Notes: a model not told the origin generated them from the sequence alone. Counted from the first letter of the stretch, positions 51,637-61,296 are shown. The stretch is 64,000 nt of DNA from Sphingobium baderi (GCF_001456115.1 NZ_CP013267.1:9562-73561); one strand, 5' to 3'. Made by a program: numbers and translations.

Positions 51637-51777
51637 GGGCAAATCCGTCACATTAGGGTGGCTTTGCCCTCGTACAGTAACATTGGTGACGGAACCACCC
51701 TTTTGTGACATGTCGTATATGTCACTTCCGATCGTCACGTTCGGGTGTACCCAAATGTTATAGGCCGATCAGCCGCC

Positions 51778-51857
51778 TCACGCTGCAAGCCGTCCAAAAT
51801 CAATCCGGTCGTTCAGGTCGAGGTCGAAGCGGCCATAAGGGTTCACATGACTGTAGA
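51778..51857 (-). pseudogene. tnpA: C-terminal fragment of the split tnpA
   Basis: On the minus strand from the IS6100 border: TCTACAGT (the duplicated target), then codons for 'HVNPYGRFDLDLNDRIDF' and 'GRLAA' and a stop at 51778. This exactly supplies the end missing from the frame at 28668-31505 ('...PLIYS'). Confidence 0.88.
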
Positions 51858-52737
51858 GGCTCTGTTGCAAAAATCGTGAAGCTTGAGCATGCTTGGCGGA
51901 GATTGGACGGACGGAACGATGACGGATTTCAAGTGGCGCCATTTCCAGGGTGATGTGATCCTGTGGGCGGTGCGCTGGTATTGTCGCTATCCGATCAGCT
52001 ATCGCGACCTTGAGGAAATGCTGGCGGAACGCGGCATTTCGGTCGACCATACGACGATCTATCGCTGGGTCCAGTGCTACGCCCCGGAGATGGAGAAGCG
52101 GCTGCGCTGGTTCTGGCGGCGTGGCTTTGATCCGAGCTGGCGCCTGGATGAAACCTACGTCAAGGTGCGGGGCAAGTGGACCTACCTGTACCGGGCAGTC
52201 GACAAGCGGGGCGACACGATCGATTTCTACCTGTCGCCGACCCGCAGCGCCAAGGCAGCGAAGCGGTTCCTGGGCAAGGCCCTGCGAGGCCTGAAGCACT
52301 GGGAAAAGCCTGCCACGCTCAATACCGACAAAGCGCCGAGCTATGGTGCAGCGATCACCGAATTGAAGCGCGAAGGAAAGCTGGACCGGGAGACGGCCCA
52401 CCGGCAGGTGAAGTATCTCAATAACGTGATCGAGGCCGATCACGGAAAGCTCAAGATACTGATCAAGCCGGTGCGCGGTTTCAAATCGATCCCCACGGCC
52501 TATGCCACGATCAAGGGATTCGAAGTCATGCGAGCCCTGCGCAAAGGACAGGCTCGCCCCTGGTGCCTGCAGCCCGGCATCAGGGGCGAGGTGCGCCTTG
52601 TGGAGAGAGCTTTTGGCATTGGGCCCTCGGCGCTGACGGAGGCCATGGGCATGCTCAACCACCATTTCGCAGCAGCCGCCTGATCGGCGCAGAGCGACAG
52701 CCTACCTCTGACTGCCGCCAATCTTTGCAACAGAGCC
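51858..52737 (+). mobile_element. IS6100, copy 2 (880 bp)
   Basis: Complete, with both terminal repeats, inverted relative to copy 1. Left flank ACTGTAGA (51850-51857) is the complement of the left flank of copy 1. The right flank is ATCACGGC. Confidence 0.95.
51889..52683 (+). CDS. tnp: IS6100 transposase, copy 2
   Basis: 264 residues identical to the copy at 31560-32354, with all three catalytic acidic residues in place ('LDETYVK', 'NTDKAPS', 'NVIEADH'). The gene is intact and should be active. Confidence 0.95.
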   Translation: MLGGDWTDGTMTDFKWRHFQGDVILWAVRWYCRYPISYRDLEEMLAERGISVDHTTIYRWVQCYAPEMEKRLRWFWRRGFDPSWRLDETYVKVRGKWTYLYRAVDKRGDTIDFYLSPTRSAKAAKRFLGKALRGLKHWEKPATLNTDKAPSYGAAITELKREGKLDRETAHRQVKYLNNVIEADHGKLKILIKPVRGFKSIPTAYATIKGFEVMRALRKGQARPWCLQPGIRGEVRLVERAFGIGPSALTEAMGMLNHHFAAAA

Positions 52738-52749
52738 ATCACGGCCAAG

Positions 52750-54099
52750 CTATTGCGACTGCCCTTCCGAAAGGCCCTCGCCGAACACCCATTCGGCGAA
52801 CAGCGGACGCAAGTCCCGGCCGCTCGCTTCCTCCATCGCCCGCTTTAGGTCTATGCTGGTGACCGTGCCGCCCGCATGGTCACGGGTGTAGCGGCGCAGG
52901 CCAGACCAGAACGCGGCATCGCCGAGCGTGACCCGGAGCTGCGCCATGAACAGCGCGCCCTTGCTGTATTGGATCGCGCGTCGGACGCCCAATGTCGGGT
53001 AGGTGCCGTTCCAAGCCAGCGGCTTGTCAAAACCCATCGCTCGCGCCTTTTCAAACCGGCTTCTGGCTTCATTGAGTTCGGCTTCATACGCGGCGCGACC
53101 GTAGCGATGCTGCTTCCATGCGGCCGTCATGAATGTCGTGATGCCCTCGTTCAGCCAGAAGTCCTTGAGGGTTTCGCATGTGATCAGGTTGCCCCACCAT
53201 TGATGGGTAAGTTCGTGTACGATGGCCCAATCCTGCGACGGATCATCTGGCTGCCTCGGCAGCGCATCGCTGCCGAGGACGGAGTATGTCGCCGCCTCCT
53301 GCGCCTCATCGCCTTCGACCAGAAGCTGGCTGTAGTCGGCAACCGGAAGCGGCATGCCCGCCTTGGCGGAGAGAAAGGCGACCATATCCTTTGTCCCTGC
53401 CAAGCGTCGTTTCAGCTCGCCCGCGTCGGCAGTGTTGCTCAGATAGGTGAGCCTTTTTGATCCGACCCGTTCGCTGACCCGCGTGAGTCGACCCACCGCA
53501 AAGCCGTAAAGATAGGCCGAGTAGGGCCGAGGCGCTTTCCAGGTATGGATCTCGCTGCCGTCCGCTCCCGGTCGCCGCACGATCATGTTGCCGACTGACA
53601 GGCTGGTCATCCCGGCCGGAACACGCAGATCGAGCGAGAAGGCCGCTTTCTCGCCGAACTTGTTCTGGGAACACACCATCCAGTCGCAGGCAAAATAGCT
53701 GGTGTAGAGCGTCGTCGCCGAGCCGGCGAACCCACGTGCAGGGCGGCCATGATAGGACAACTCCAGCTTGACCGTGCGTCCACGCCGGAGCGGCCGGGGC
53801 AGATCGAAGCCGAGCACATCGCCTTCCACAGTATGAGCGAGCGCCACGCCATCGAGGGTTGCACTGTCGATGCCGAGAGTGTTGGCGGAGAAATTCAGCC
53901 GCCGGACGCCATCCACCGTCGCGCGTAGCGTGATCTTCTCACGTCCCGCGACGGTCCTGTTCTCGATGTCCGGGGTAAGCGCGAGCCTGTAGCTCGCTAC
54001 CTCGAATCCATCCCCAGGCCTGTTGGCGGCGAACGCAGGGCTGCACAGCAACCCCAGAGCCGTCCCGGCTAACGGTGACGCCAACATTCTGCGGATCAC
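52750..54099 (-). CDS. M1-family metallo-aminopeptidase
   Basis: 449 residues from a GTG at 54099 with AGGGG upstream (an ATG at 54087 is possible). Signal peptide 'LASPLAGTALGLLCSPAFA' suggests export. 'DWAIVHELTHQWWGNLITCETLKDFWLNEGITTF' is the HExxHx18E zinc site of M1 peptidases; the GxMEN exopeptidase motif is not obvious ('EAATYSVLGSD' stands there), so specificity may differ. The stop lies 12 bases from IS6100, but the C-terminus looks natural. Confidence 0.88.
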   Translation of the reverse strand: MIRRMLASPLAGTALGLLCSPAFAANRPGDGFEVASYRLALTPDIENRTVAGREKITLRATVDGVRRLNFSANTLGIDSATLDGVALAHTVEGDVLGFDLPRPLRRGRTVKLELSYHGRPARGFAGSATTLYTSYFACDWMVCSQNKFGEKAAFSLDLRVPAGMTSLSVGNMIVRRPGADGSEIHTWKAPRPYSAYLYGFAVGRLTRVSERVGSKRLTYLSNTADAGELKRRLAGTKDMVAFLSAKAGMPLPVADYSQLLVEGDEAQEAATYSVLGSDALPRQPDDPSQDWAIVHELTHQWWGNLITCETLKDFWLNEGITTFMTAAWKQHRYGRAAYEAELNEARSRFEKARAMGFDKPLAWNGTYPTLGVRRAIQYSKGALFMAQLRVTLGDAAFWSGLRRYTRDHAGGTVTSIDLKRAMEEASGRDLRPLFAEWVFGEGLSEGQSQ

Positions 54100-54164
54100 T
54101 GATGCCCCTTTATACTCATAGCTTCTATCGATGGGGCCAACACCTAGGCGCGGTCGTGGTAGGA

Positions 54165-54761
54165 TCACGCCGGCTTTGCCGCAGGCGCGGAAGATTGGCG
54201 TCCAAGCGTCCGATACACGGTTGGCCGCGATATCGAGAACACCTCGGCGAGATCGCTGATCGAATAGTCGTCGGTGTCGTACATGCGGCGCAACTCCTTC
54301 TGCTGGCGATCCGACAGCTTGGGCTTCTTGCCGCGCAGCTTCCCTTTCGAACGTGCGACCACCATGCCTTCGCGGGTCCGCATCCGGATCAGGTCGGCCT
54401 CGAACTCGGCGAAGGTGGCGAGGATGTTGAAGAACAGCTTGCCCATCGGGTCGGACGGATCGTGGACACTGGCCCCGAGCTGTAGCTTTACGCCCCGCAT
54501 GGCGAGGTCGTCGCCGATCGCGCGCGCGTCGGGCACCGACCGCGCAAGACGGTCGAGCTTGGGCACCACCAGCGTGTCGCCGCTTCGGACCGCCGCGAGC
54601 GCCTGATCCAGACCGGGGCGGGTCCGGTTCGTCCCGGTAAAGCCCTTGTCGGTGTAGATGCGATTGGCCGCGACGCCGAGTTTGACCAGCGCGTCCTGTT
54701 GGGCGGCAAGGTCCTGTTTGTCGGTGGAGCATCGGGCGTAGCCGATCAGCGTGTGTGTCAT
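54165..54761 (-). CDS. Serine resolvase of the TniR/TnpR type
   Basis: 198 residues. 'LIGYARCSTDKQDLAAQQDAL' with the catalytic Ser, 'LVVPKLDRLARSVPDARAIGDDLAMRGVKLQLG' and the C-terminal helix-turn-helix 'DDYSISDLAEVFSISRPTVYRTLG'. It is divergent from the TniA-like gene, with the palindrome ATATAG/CTATAT (54802-54819) between them as a possible res subsite. Confidence 0.88.
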   Translation of the reverse strand: MTHTLIGYARCSTDKQDLAAQQDALVKLGVAANRIYTDKGFTGTNRTRPGLDQALAAVRSGDTLVVPKLDRLARSVPDARAIGDDLAMRGVKLQLGASVHDPSDPMGKLFFNILATFAEFEADLIRMRTREGMVVARSKGKLRGKKPKLSDRQQKELRRMYDTDDYSISDLAEVFSISRPTVYRTLGRQSSAPAAKPA

Positions 54762-54909
54762 GGTGAAATCTGTAACGTAAAGGGGTCCCTCAACGCAAAA
54801 GATATAGTACCATCTATATGAGACTCGGCTTTTGGCGGTTTCCCGTGCCTCGACAGGTCAGCTGGCGACCGTCCGCTGAACGATCCTCTTTCGGACGGGG
54901 CAGATCACC

Positions 54910-56391
54910 ATGACCGATGATCGTAAGTCGGAATCGGGAAGTGCCGAAGTCGCGCCACGGATGGCTGTGCTCCGTCGGCACCTCCATGATGCGGTGCCGC
55001 TGGACCAAGCCGCGACCGACGCCGGCATCTCGCTCCGCACCGCTCGCCGCTGGCTCGCCCGCTACCGCGCCGATGGTCCGGCGGGGCTGGCGCGTCCTAC
55101 CCGACCCGAAGCCGGCAAGCGTACCTTCCCGAAAGAACTAGTCGAACTGATCGAGGGCATGGCGCTGCTCAAACCGCCGCCATCGATCGTGACCATCCAT
55201 CGCCGTCTCGCCGCCATCGTCGGCGAACGGCAATGGCGAATGCCGTCCTATGGCAGCGTGCGCGATATCGTGCGGCGGATCGATCCGGCGATGCTGACCT
55301 TGGCACATGAAGGTGCTGCCGCCTTCCGCGACAAGTTCGAGTTGGTGCATCGGCACCGCGCCGAACACCCCAATGCGATCTGGCAAGCCGATCACACCCA
55401 GCTCGATATCCTGATCCTCGATGCCGGCGGTCGCCCGGTGCGGCCGTGGCTGACGACGGTGCTGGACGATCACTCGCGCGTGATAGCAGGCTACATGGTT
55501 TTCCTCGGCGCGCCCTCCGCGCTCAACACGTCGCTCGCGCTGCGACAGGCGATTTGGCGCAAGGCCGATCCGACCTGGCCGGTATGCGGCATTCCCGACG
55601 TCCTGTACGTCGATCACGGATCGGACTTCACCAGCCTTCATCTCGAACAGGCTGCGGCCGATCTGCGTATCCGCCTGATCTACTCTGCCGTCGCGCGTCC
55701 ACAGGGGCGCGGCAAGATCGAGCGGCTGTTCCGCACCATCAACACCGAACTGTTGGCGGAACTGCCGGGCAATCTTCGTAACGGCAAACCGGTATCGCCC
55801 CCGCGCCTGACGCTTCCCGAACTGGACGCTGCGATCGGCACATACATCGTGGCGACCTATAACGTCCGCCCGCACAGGGCGATCGGCGTACCGCCCGTCG
55901 ATGCGTGGCGCGGCGATGGCTGGCTGTCCCGGATGCCGGAAACGCTGGAGGAACTGGACGCGCTGCTGGTCATGGTCGCCAAGCCGCGCATCGTCCACCG
56001 CGACGGCATCCGTTTCGAGGGGCTGCGATACTTCAACCCTACGCTCGCCGCCTATGTCGGCGAGCCGGTGACGATCCGCTACGATCCTCGCGACGTAGGC
56101 GAGGTTCGGATATTCCATCGCAACGTCTTTCTGTGCCGGGCCGTCAGCCCCGACCATGCCGGCCTGAGTATCACTCTCAAGGACGTGCAAGCCGCCCGCA
56201 TCGCCTATCGTCGTCGCCTGCGGAGCGAGATCGGAGAGCGGAAGGCCCGCGTTGCGGACTATCTGCCCGCGATCTTGCGCCCGCTGGGTTCCGGCTCGGT
56301 GCGCGCCTCAACGCCAAAACCCACGCCTGCCACGTCCCCCGAGGTGACACGGAGCAAGCCGCGTCTCCGCACCTATTACGAGGGCGAGTGA
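54910..56391 (+). CDS. TniA/TnsB-like DDE transposase (Mu-type core)
   Basis: 493 residues. The N-terminal helix-turn-helix 'MAVLRRHLHDAVPLDQAATDAGISLRTARRWLARYRADG' is followed by the integrase core: 'NAIWQADHTQLDILI' (first Asp), 'DVLYVDHGSDFTSLHLEQAA' (second Asp) and 'RPQGRGKIERLFRTINTELL' (Glu). A Mu transposase C-terminal beta barrel follows ('EGLRYFNPTLAAYVGEPVTIRYDPRDVGEVRIF'). It overlaps the AAA ATPase gene (TGATG), as in Tn5053/Tn402-like tniAB. No tniQ was found. Confidence 0.9.
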   Translation: MTDDRKSESGSAEVAPRMAVLRRHLHDAVPLDQAATDAGISLRTARRWLARYRADGPAGLARPTRPEAGKRTFPKELVELIEGMALLKPPPSIVTIHRRLAAIVGERQWRMPSYGSVRDIVRRIDPAMLTLAHEGAAAFRDKFELVHRHRAEHPNAIWQADHTQLDILILDAGGRPVRPWLTTVLDDHSRVIAGYMVFLGAPSALNTSLALRQAIWRKADPTWPVCGIPDVLYVDHGSDFTSLHLEQAAADLRIRLIYSAVARPQGRGKIERLFRTINTELLAELPGNLRNGKPVSPPRLTLPELDAAIGTYIVATYNVRPHRAIGVPPVDAWRGDGWLSRMPETLEELDALLVMVAKPRIVHRDGIRFEGLRYFNPTLAAYVGEPVTIRYDPRDVGEVRIFHRNVFLCRAVSPDHAGLSITLKDVQAARIAYRRRLRSEIGERKARVADYLPAILRPLGSGSVRASTPKPTPATSPEVTRSKPRLRTYYEGE

Positions 56392-57212
56392 TGGCAGACG
56401 GCAGCGCTCGCGCCACCAGCTTCATCTCGACGCAGGAACATCGCCGCTTCACCGAGTTTGCCAACGCCGTCCGCAAGCACCGCTACATTGGCTTGTGTCA
56501 CGGCACGGCCGGCGTCGGCAAAACCCTTTCCGCGCGACGCTACGCGCGCTGGGACGGCGCAGTCGATCTGCTCATGACCTGGGGTGCGCGGCAGGCGTCC
56601 GATCTCAAGATATATGCCGACCTCGCCCGTGCGCGTGCCGTGTTCTATACGCCGACAGTCGGCAGCACGCTGCGCGAGCTTCGTCAGGACCTGCCCCGCC
56701 TCATCGATCGGGTCGATATCTGTATCGATCAGCATGTCCGGCCCAAGGATCAGATCGTCGTTTCGCCCCGGAAGCATTTCGTCGAACTGCTGATCGTCGA
56801 TGAAGCCGACCGCCTGTCCAACACGGGGCTGGAATATCTGCGTGACCTGTTCGACCGGCAGGGCATCGGCCTTATCCTGATCGGGATGCCGGGCATCGAA
56901 AAGCGCATGGAGCGATACGCACAGCTTTTCAGCCGTGTCGGCTTCGCCCACCAGTACCGGCCCTTGCAGGATCAGGAGCTGACCTTTGTCCTCACGCGGC
57001 GCTGGCGCGACCTCGGACTCGCGATGGACGAAGCGGACTTCACCGACGCGCAGGCGGTCGCCACCATCGTGCGGATCACGGGCGGCAACTTCCGTCTGCT
57101 CCACCGGCTGTTCGTTCAGATCGAGCGCATCCTGAGGATCAACGGCCTGAACGCGATCACTGACGACGTGGTGGAAGCTGCACGCAGCACCCTCGTGATC
57201 GGTGTCACTTAG
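56391..57212 (+). CDS. TniB/TnsC-like AAA+ ATPase
   Basis: 273 residues from the ATG at 56391, overlapping the preceding stop by one base. 'YIGLCHGTAGVGKTLSARRYARW' is Walker A, 'VELLIVDEADRLSNTGLEYLRDLFDRQGIGLILIGMPGIEKRM' covers Walker B and sensor 1, and 'ITGGNFRLLHRLFVQIERIL' is the sensor 2 region. It should choose target DNA for the TniA-like transposase. Confidence 0.9.
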   Translation: MADGSARATSFISTQEHRRFTEFANAVRKHRYIGLCHGTAGVGKTLSARRYARWDGAVDLLMTWGARQASDLKIYADLARARAVFYTPTVGSTLRELRQDLPRLIDRVDICIDQHVRPKDQIVVSPRKHFVELLIVDEADRLSNTGLEYLRDLFDRQGIGLILIGMPGIEKRMERYAQLFSRVGFAHQYRPLQDQELTFVLTRRWRDLGLAMDEADFTDAQAVATIVRITGGNFRLLHRLFVQIERILRINGLNAITDDVVEAARSTLVIGVT

Positions 57213-57322
57213 CGCTGACAGAACGGTGCCAATCAGCGCTGATATCTACAACGCTCTTGGGCCAACGAGCATGTCGCAAAATTCGTTTGCAAAACAGATT
57301 CCTTTATAGGCACATTTGCAAC
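57213..57322. other. Short spacer with TTTGCAA repeats, possible res site
   Basis: TTTGCAAAA near 57290 and ATTTGCAAC near 57314 lie directly ahead of the second resolvase. Such repeats suit a recombination site or its operator. No ribosome-binding site is apparent for the downstream gene. Confidence 0.35.
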
Positions 57323-57988
57323 ATGCTCATTGGCTATGCGCGTGTCTCAACTGACGATCAGGATTTGCGGGTGCAGCGCGCCGCACTGAAGGAGGCCGGC
57401 TGTCGCCGCACTTTTGAGGAGAAGGTTTCGGGCGCAAGGCGCAACCGGCCCGAGCTGGAACGCATGCTCGAACATCTCCGTGACGATGACGTAGTAGTAG
57501 TCACGCGGCTTGATCGGCTCGCACGATCAACCAGAGACCTGCTCGACATCGCTGAGCGCTTAAAGGAAGCTGGCGCGGGGTTGCGTTCGATGGCCGAGCC
57601 TTGGGCCGATACAACCTCCCCAGCGGGTCGCATGGTTTTGACCGTCTTTGCCGGCATTGCCGAGTTCGAGCGCGAGCTAATCTATCAGCGTACAAGCAGT
57701 GGGCGGGTTGCCGCCAGAGCGCGAGGCGTGCGCTTCGGCCGGCCGCCTAAACTTACTTCAGACCAAGTCGCTCTAGGCGAACGTCTGGTGGAGGAGGGCA
57801 CATCCGTCCGAGAAGCAGCTAAGCTGCTCAAGTGCCACCACGCCACTCTCTACCGAGCGCTATCCACGCGCACGAGCCTTCCGATCAGCGATAGGTCCCG
57901 GATTTATGACACACATGGCGGTAAAACCGTGACCCGAAGCGAGACATCGCTAGGGGCGGCGCACCAACTTAACGAGGTGCAAGGGTGA
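57323..57988 (+). CDS. Serine resolvase translationally coupled to methyltransferase genes
   Basis: 221 residues from the ATG at 57323. 'MLIGYARVSTDDQDLRVQRAAL' and 'VVVVTRLDRLARSTRDLLDIAERL' are the catalytic segments; 'RTSSGRVAARARGVRFGRPPKLTSDQVALGERLVEEGTSVREAAKLLKCHHATLYRAL' is the DNA-binding part. The ~30 residues after it are unusual. Its stop overlaps the GTG start of the methyltransferase gene, an uncommon arrangement. Confidence 0.88.
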   Translation: MLIGYARVSTDDQDLRVQRAALKEAGCRRTFEEKVSGARRNRPELERMLEHLRDDDVVVVTRLDRLARSTRDLLDIAERLKEAGAGLRSMAEPWADTTSPAGRMVLTVFAGIAEFERELIYQRTSSGRVAARARGVRFGRPPKLTSDQVALGERLVEEGTSVREAAKLLKCHHATLYRALSTRTSLPISDRSRIYDTHGGKTVTRSETSLGAAHQLNEVQG

Positions 57989-59064
57989 CGTTCCGGTACA
58001 TTGGCTCAAAAGCGCGCCTAACTAGCCCCTTGAGTCGGGTTATCTCCTCGTATGACAACTGCGATCGCTTCGTGGATGCGTTTTGCGGGACCGGGGCGGT
58101 ATCAGAGGTAGCTGGCCTGCTCGGACGCGATGTCTGGGCAAACGACACCATGGTCAGCGCTACCATCATGACGGCAGCTCGGCTTCTTTCACATGACCAA
58201 GTCAGCTTCAGCCGTCTTGACGGTTATGACGGTGCCATCAATCGATTGAACCAAACGCCGGCTCGGACTGGCTACTTTCACCGGACGTACAGCCCTGCCT
58301 CCGCGCTGCACGCTGGAACCGCGCGCAGGTATTTCACAGAGGAGAATGCTGCCCGAATTGATGCCATGCGGTCATTGATCTCTGACTGGCGTGAGGGTGG
58401 CGATATAAGCCCTGATGAGGAAAAGCTGCTACTCGCAGACCTAATTGCGGGCGTAAACAGATGCGCTAATATTGCCGGGACATACGGCTGCTTCCTATCC
58501 AAGTGGCAGAGCGCAGCACTGCGTCCCATAGTTCTGCAACCTCGATTGCTAAAGGACTTTGCGACGGAGCTTGATACTACCACGCACGATGTCGCTGATT
58601 TAGTAACGGCCGAAAACGATCTAGTGTATCTCGATCCACCTTACACTAAGCGCCAATACGCCTCATACTACCACATCATTGAAACCTTGGTGCTTGGCGA
58701 TGAACCCCGCGTTGAAGGTGTGAGCGGCCTAAGGCCTTGGCAGCACAAAGCCTCGGCCTTCTGCTACAAGCGTCGTGCGCTTGATGCGCTTGTTTCACTT
58801 GTCGAAAACATCGGCTCACGTCACGTCATTCTGTCATACAGCGCAGAAGGCCACGTCGACTTACTAGAGCTGGAGGAGATGCTTTCCCGCAGTGGTAAAA
58901 TAGTCACTACTCCGATTGAGGAGGTGGGCCGCTACCGGCCAAACCGTTCGGCGAGCGCCAATGGTGACACCGTCACAGAGTACATTCTTACATATGCACG
59001 ACGCGGGGCGCGAAAGAGCTCCCCAATGCCTCGGAACGTGATTTTAGAAGGCGCGACCGCATGA
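57985..59064 (+). CDS. D12-class adenine-N6 DNA methyltransferase
   Basis: 359 residues from a GTG overlapping the resolvase stop. 'FRYIGSKARLTSPLSRVI' and 'RFVDAFCGTGAVSEVAGLLGRDVWAND' form the SAM-binding motif I region. 'DLVYLDPPYTKRQYASYYHIIETL' carries the catalytic DPPY. 'RHVILSYSAEGHVDLLELEEML' matches the later D12 blocks. It overlaps the second methyltransferase gene by ATGA, so the two probably act in one modification system. Confidence 0.92.
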   Translation: MTFRYIGSKARLTSPLSRVISSYDNCDRFVDAFCGTGAVSEVAGLLGRDVWANDTMVSATIMTAARLLSHDQVSFSRLDGYDGAINRLNQTPARTGYFHRTYSPASALHAGTARRYFTEENAARIDAMRSLISDWREGGDISPDEEKLLLADLIAGVNRCANIAGTYGCFLSKWQSAALRPIVLQPRLLKDFATELDTTTHDVADLVTAENDLVYLDPPYTKRQYASYYHIIETLVLGDEPRVEGVSGLRPWQHKASAFCYKRRALDALVSLVENIGSRHVILSYSAEGHVDLLELEEMLSRSGKIVTTPIEEVGRYRPNRSASANGDTVTEYILTYARRGARKSSPMPRNVILEGATA

Positions 59065-61271
59065 CCGGTCCTATCCCGCTCGAACATTCATTGTTAGGGC
59101 CAGCCGAACGCATTCTCGACGCCGCATGCATCAGGTCTAAGAAGCCAGATGCCGAGCGCAGGATGCAAGTTCTTGAAGCAGCGTCTGCGCGACTGGGAGG
59201 ATATGATCTAAGGTCCTTCCATCGCACCTTTGGTATCGACACGCACGATTACAGTACTTTGGATGAGGTTGCGTCAAAACTTCTCAGTGCCATCCGCGAC
59301 ACAAACATTCATCCGTCTCTCGCCTTGTCGTCTCTAGCTAGAGAACGATTGAGCGTCCATGCTCAGCGCACTACTGGCGCGCACTATACCGACTTTCGTC
59401 TCGCAGGATTGATCGGCCGAAATATCGCTGTCGCTGGCTCGCCAAAACTTCCGTTAGTTGATCCAGCAAGCGGCACCGGCATCCTCCTAGTCGCGTCTGT
59501 CCTCGCACTTTGCAACCAGGACCGGCGAGCCGCGGCCAAGCGCCTTGCGGAAGGTGTAATCGCTGCCGACCAATCCTCCACTGCACTGCGAGGCGCCCGA
59601 CTTTCGCTGGCGTCGCTCACCGGCGATCTCACTGTGATTAAATCGATGACAGCGCGCTGGCACGCCGGGGACAGCCTGATGCGCTCCGCACGGCAATGGA
59701 GAGAGAACATCGGGGCTGCGTCCGCGATGGTGGTCGGCAATCCTCCTTGGGAAAAGCTGAAGGTGCACAGGCACGAGGAAGAGCGTGCTACGGGATCGTC
59801 GCGTCACTACGGCGCGGTGCACGAAGGTGCGATCTCGATCGCGACGGAGCAGCGAAAGAAGGAAGTTAGGAACTACGCCCAAGCCGTCTCGGAGCGCTTC
59901 GGACTGGCGAGTGGTGAACAGGATCTGTTCGCAGCCTTCACACAACTTTTCCTAGAAATTTCTGGCCCCGGAGGCGCGATATCCGCCCTGCTTCCCGCCG
60001 GCCTTATCCGCTCTAAATCTACCACGGCTCTACGCAAACTCCTGTTGGATAGATTCGAGCGGATAGACATCGCTGTCTTCGATAACAGCGCCCGGTTTTT
60101 TGGTATCGACAGTCGCTTCAAGTTTCTCGCCGTGACCGGGGCAGGCACCGCAAAGCTAGCCGGGTCCCGAACAGCCCAACTCACTTTATCGCGCGGGCTC
60201 GGCTCGCGGGGCGCTGCAGAAAGTGGTGAGCCCGTTTCCATTCCGCTGTCGAGCCTTCGCCGCCTCCGCCCCGATCTGTCGATACCAGAAGTTAGCTCAA
60301 GCGCAGAATGGCGCTTGTTCGCTAGGATGAGCAAAGCCGGCCAGCGCTGGGCAGAAGCTGATGACACATGGGCGCCCGAGTTTTCGCGCGAAGTCGACAT
60401 GACTAGGGAGCGACGTCTTTTCAAGACGAAGCCCACGCCCGGCGCTATACCGCTGGTAGAGGGACGAATGGTCCATCAGCACCGATTTGGTGCAAAGGTG
60501 TATCTTAGCGGCACTGGCAGACGTGCGATCTGGAGCAGCGCTCCGATCGGCAAAGCAACAATTAAGCCGCAGTTCTGGATCAAGGCTTCTGATGTTCCAG
60601 CCACGGCACGTCCGCGCCTGTCTCAAGTGCGGGCAGGCTTCTGCGACATCGCCGGCCAAACTAACGAGCGTTCGATGCTGGCCGCTGTTATTCCAGCTGG
60701 CGTCGCGTGCGGCAACAAAGTCCCTACGATCCTATTTCCAAATGCCCTTGGAGAGGACGCGCTGCACTTGTGGTGCGGCATGGTCAACAGCATAGCCTTT
60801 GACTGGCTCCTTCGGCGGGTGCTCACCACCACTGTCAACTACTTCCTACTCCAGAGTGTACCGCTCCCTCCAATCCTGCCAGACTCCCTGCCGGCGCGGC
60901 GTATCGTTGCGGCCGCCCGCCGTATTGCGCAGGCCGATGTAAGTAGGGGAGGAGATGCGGCCGCAACCATTGCGGCCGCCCGGCGTGACATCGACCTTAT
61001 CTGCTTGCGCGCATATGGCATTAGGAGTGATGCCGATGTCATTCGTATCTTAGATGATTTTCCGAGCCTCGACCGCAGCCAGCCTGCCTTGCCGGGAGAG
61101 AAGCGTTCAACCATTACGCGCGACTTCATTCTTTCCGAGATTAGCGGATCGCAGCAGGACATCGCTCGGCAGCGTGTGCTCGCAGCCTCGACGCTTGGCG
61201 CTCGGGCCTATGTCCCGTCACAGGTCGATGCCGACGAGCCTACGACTTCTCAAGTCGCCCACGGTCTCTAA
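59061..61271 (+). CDS. Large adenine-N6 DNA methyltransferase (Eco57I/Alw26I-like)
   Basis: 736 residues. 'HAQRTTGAHYTDFRLAGLIGRNI' then 'LPLVDPASGTGILLVASVLAL' is the N6-methylase motif I. 'AMVVGNPPWEKLKVHRHEEE' is the catalytic NPPW motif. 'SGPGGAISALLPAGLIRSKSTTALRKLL' follows the class I N6 pattern, and the C-terminal ~350 residues are probably target recognition. No nuclease motif (such as PD-ExK) was visible. It follows the D12 enzyme with a four-base overlap. Confidence 0.85.
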   Translation: MTGPIPLEHSLLGPAERILDAACIRSKKPDAERRMQVLEAASARLGGYDLRSFHRTFGIDTHDYSTLDEVASKLLSAIRDTNIHPSLALSSLARERLSVHAQRTTGAHYTDFRLAGLIGRNIAVAGSPKLPLVDPASGTGILLVASVLALCNQDRRAAAKRLAEGVIAADQSSTALRGARLSLASLTGDLTVIKSMTARWHAGDSLMRSARQWRENIGAASAMVVGNPPWEKLKVHRHEEERATGSSRHYGAVHEGAISIATEQRKKEVRNYAQAVSERFGLASGEQDLFAAFTQLFLEISGPGGAISALLPAGLIRSKSTTALRKLLLDRFERIDIAVFDNSARFFGIDSRFKFLAVTGAGTAKLAGSRTAQLTLSRGLGSRGAAESGEPVSIPLSSLRRLRPDLSIPEVSSSAEWRLFARMSKAGQRWAEADDTWAPEFSREVDMTRERRLFKTKPTPGAIPLVEGRMVHQHRFGAKVYLSGTGRRAIWSSAPIGKATIKPQFWIKASDVPATARPRLSQVRAGFCDIAGQTNERSMLAAVIPAGVACGNKVPTILFPNALGEDALHLWCGMVNSIAFDWLLRRVLTTTVNYFLLQSVPLPPILPDSLPARRIVAAARRIAQADVSRGGDAAATIAAARRDIDLICLRAYGIRSDADVIRILDDFPSLDRSQPALPGEKRSTITRDFILSEISGSQQDIARQRVLAASTLGARAYVPSQVDADEPTTSQVAHGL

Positions 61272-61296
61272 TAAGATAGTTGAGGGGGGACAGCGT

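Larger units (their letters stand above)
50707..51857 (-). mobile_element. Right part of the split Tn3-family transposon
   Basis: Contains the terminal repeat (50707-50739), the long resolvase and the last codons of tnpA up to the IS6100 edge. Reversed and joined to 28545-31505 with one TCTACAGT removed, it rebuilds a 4.1-kb transposon. Confidence 0.7.

Noticed and set aside
32386..52745. Simple replicative IS6100 inversion with matching outer flanks
   Set aside because: Outer flanks CTCGGAAC and ATCACGGC are not inverted duplicates, so a single clean event is not supported; only the inversion itself is.
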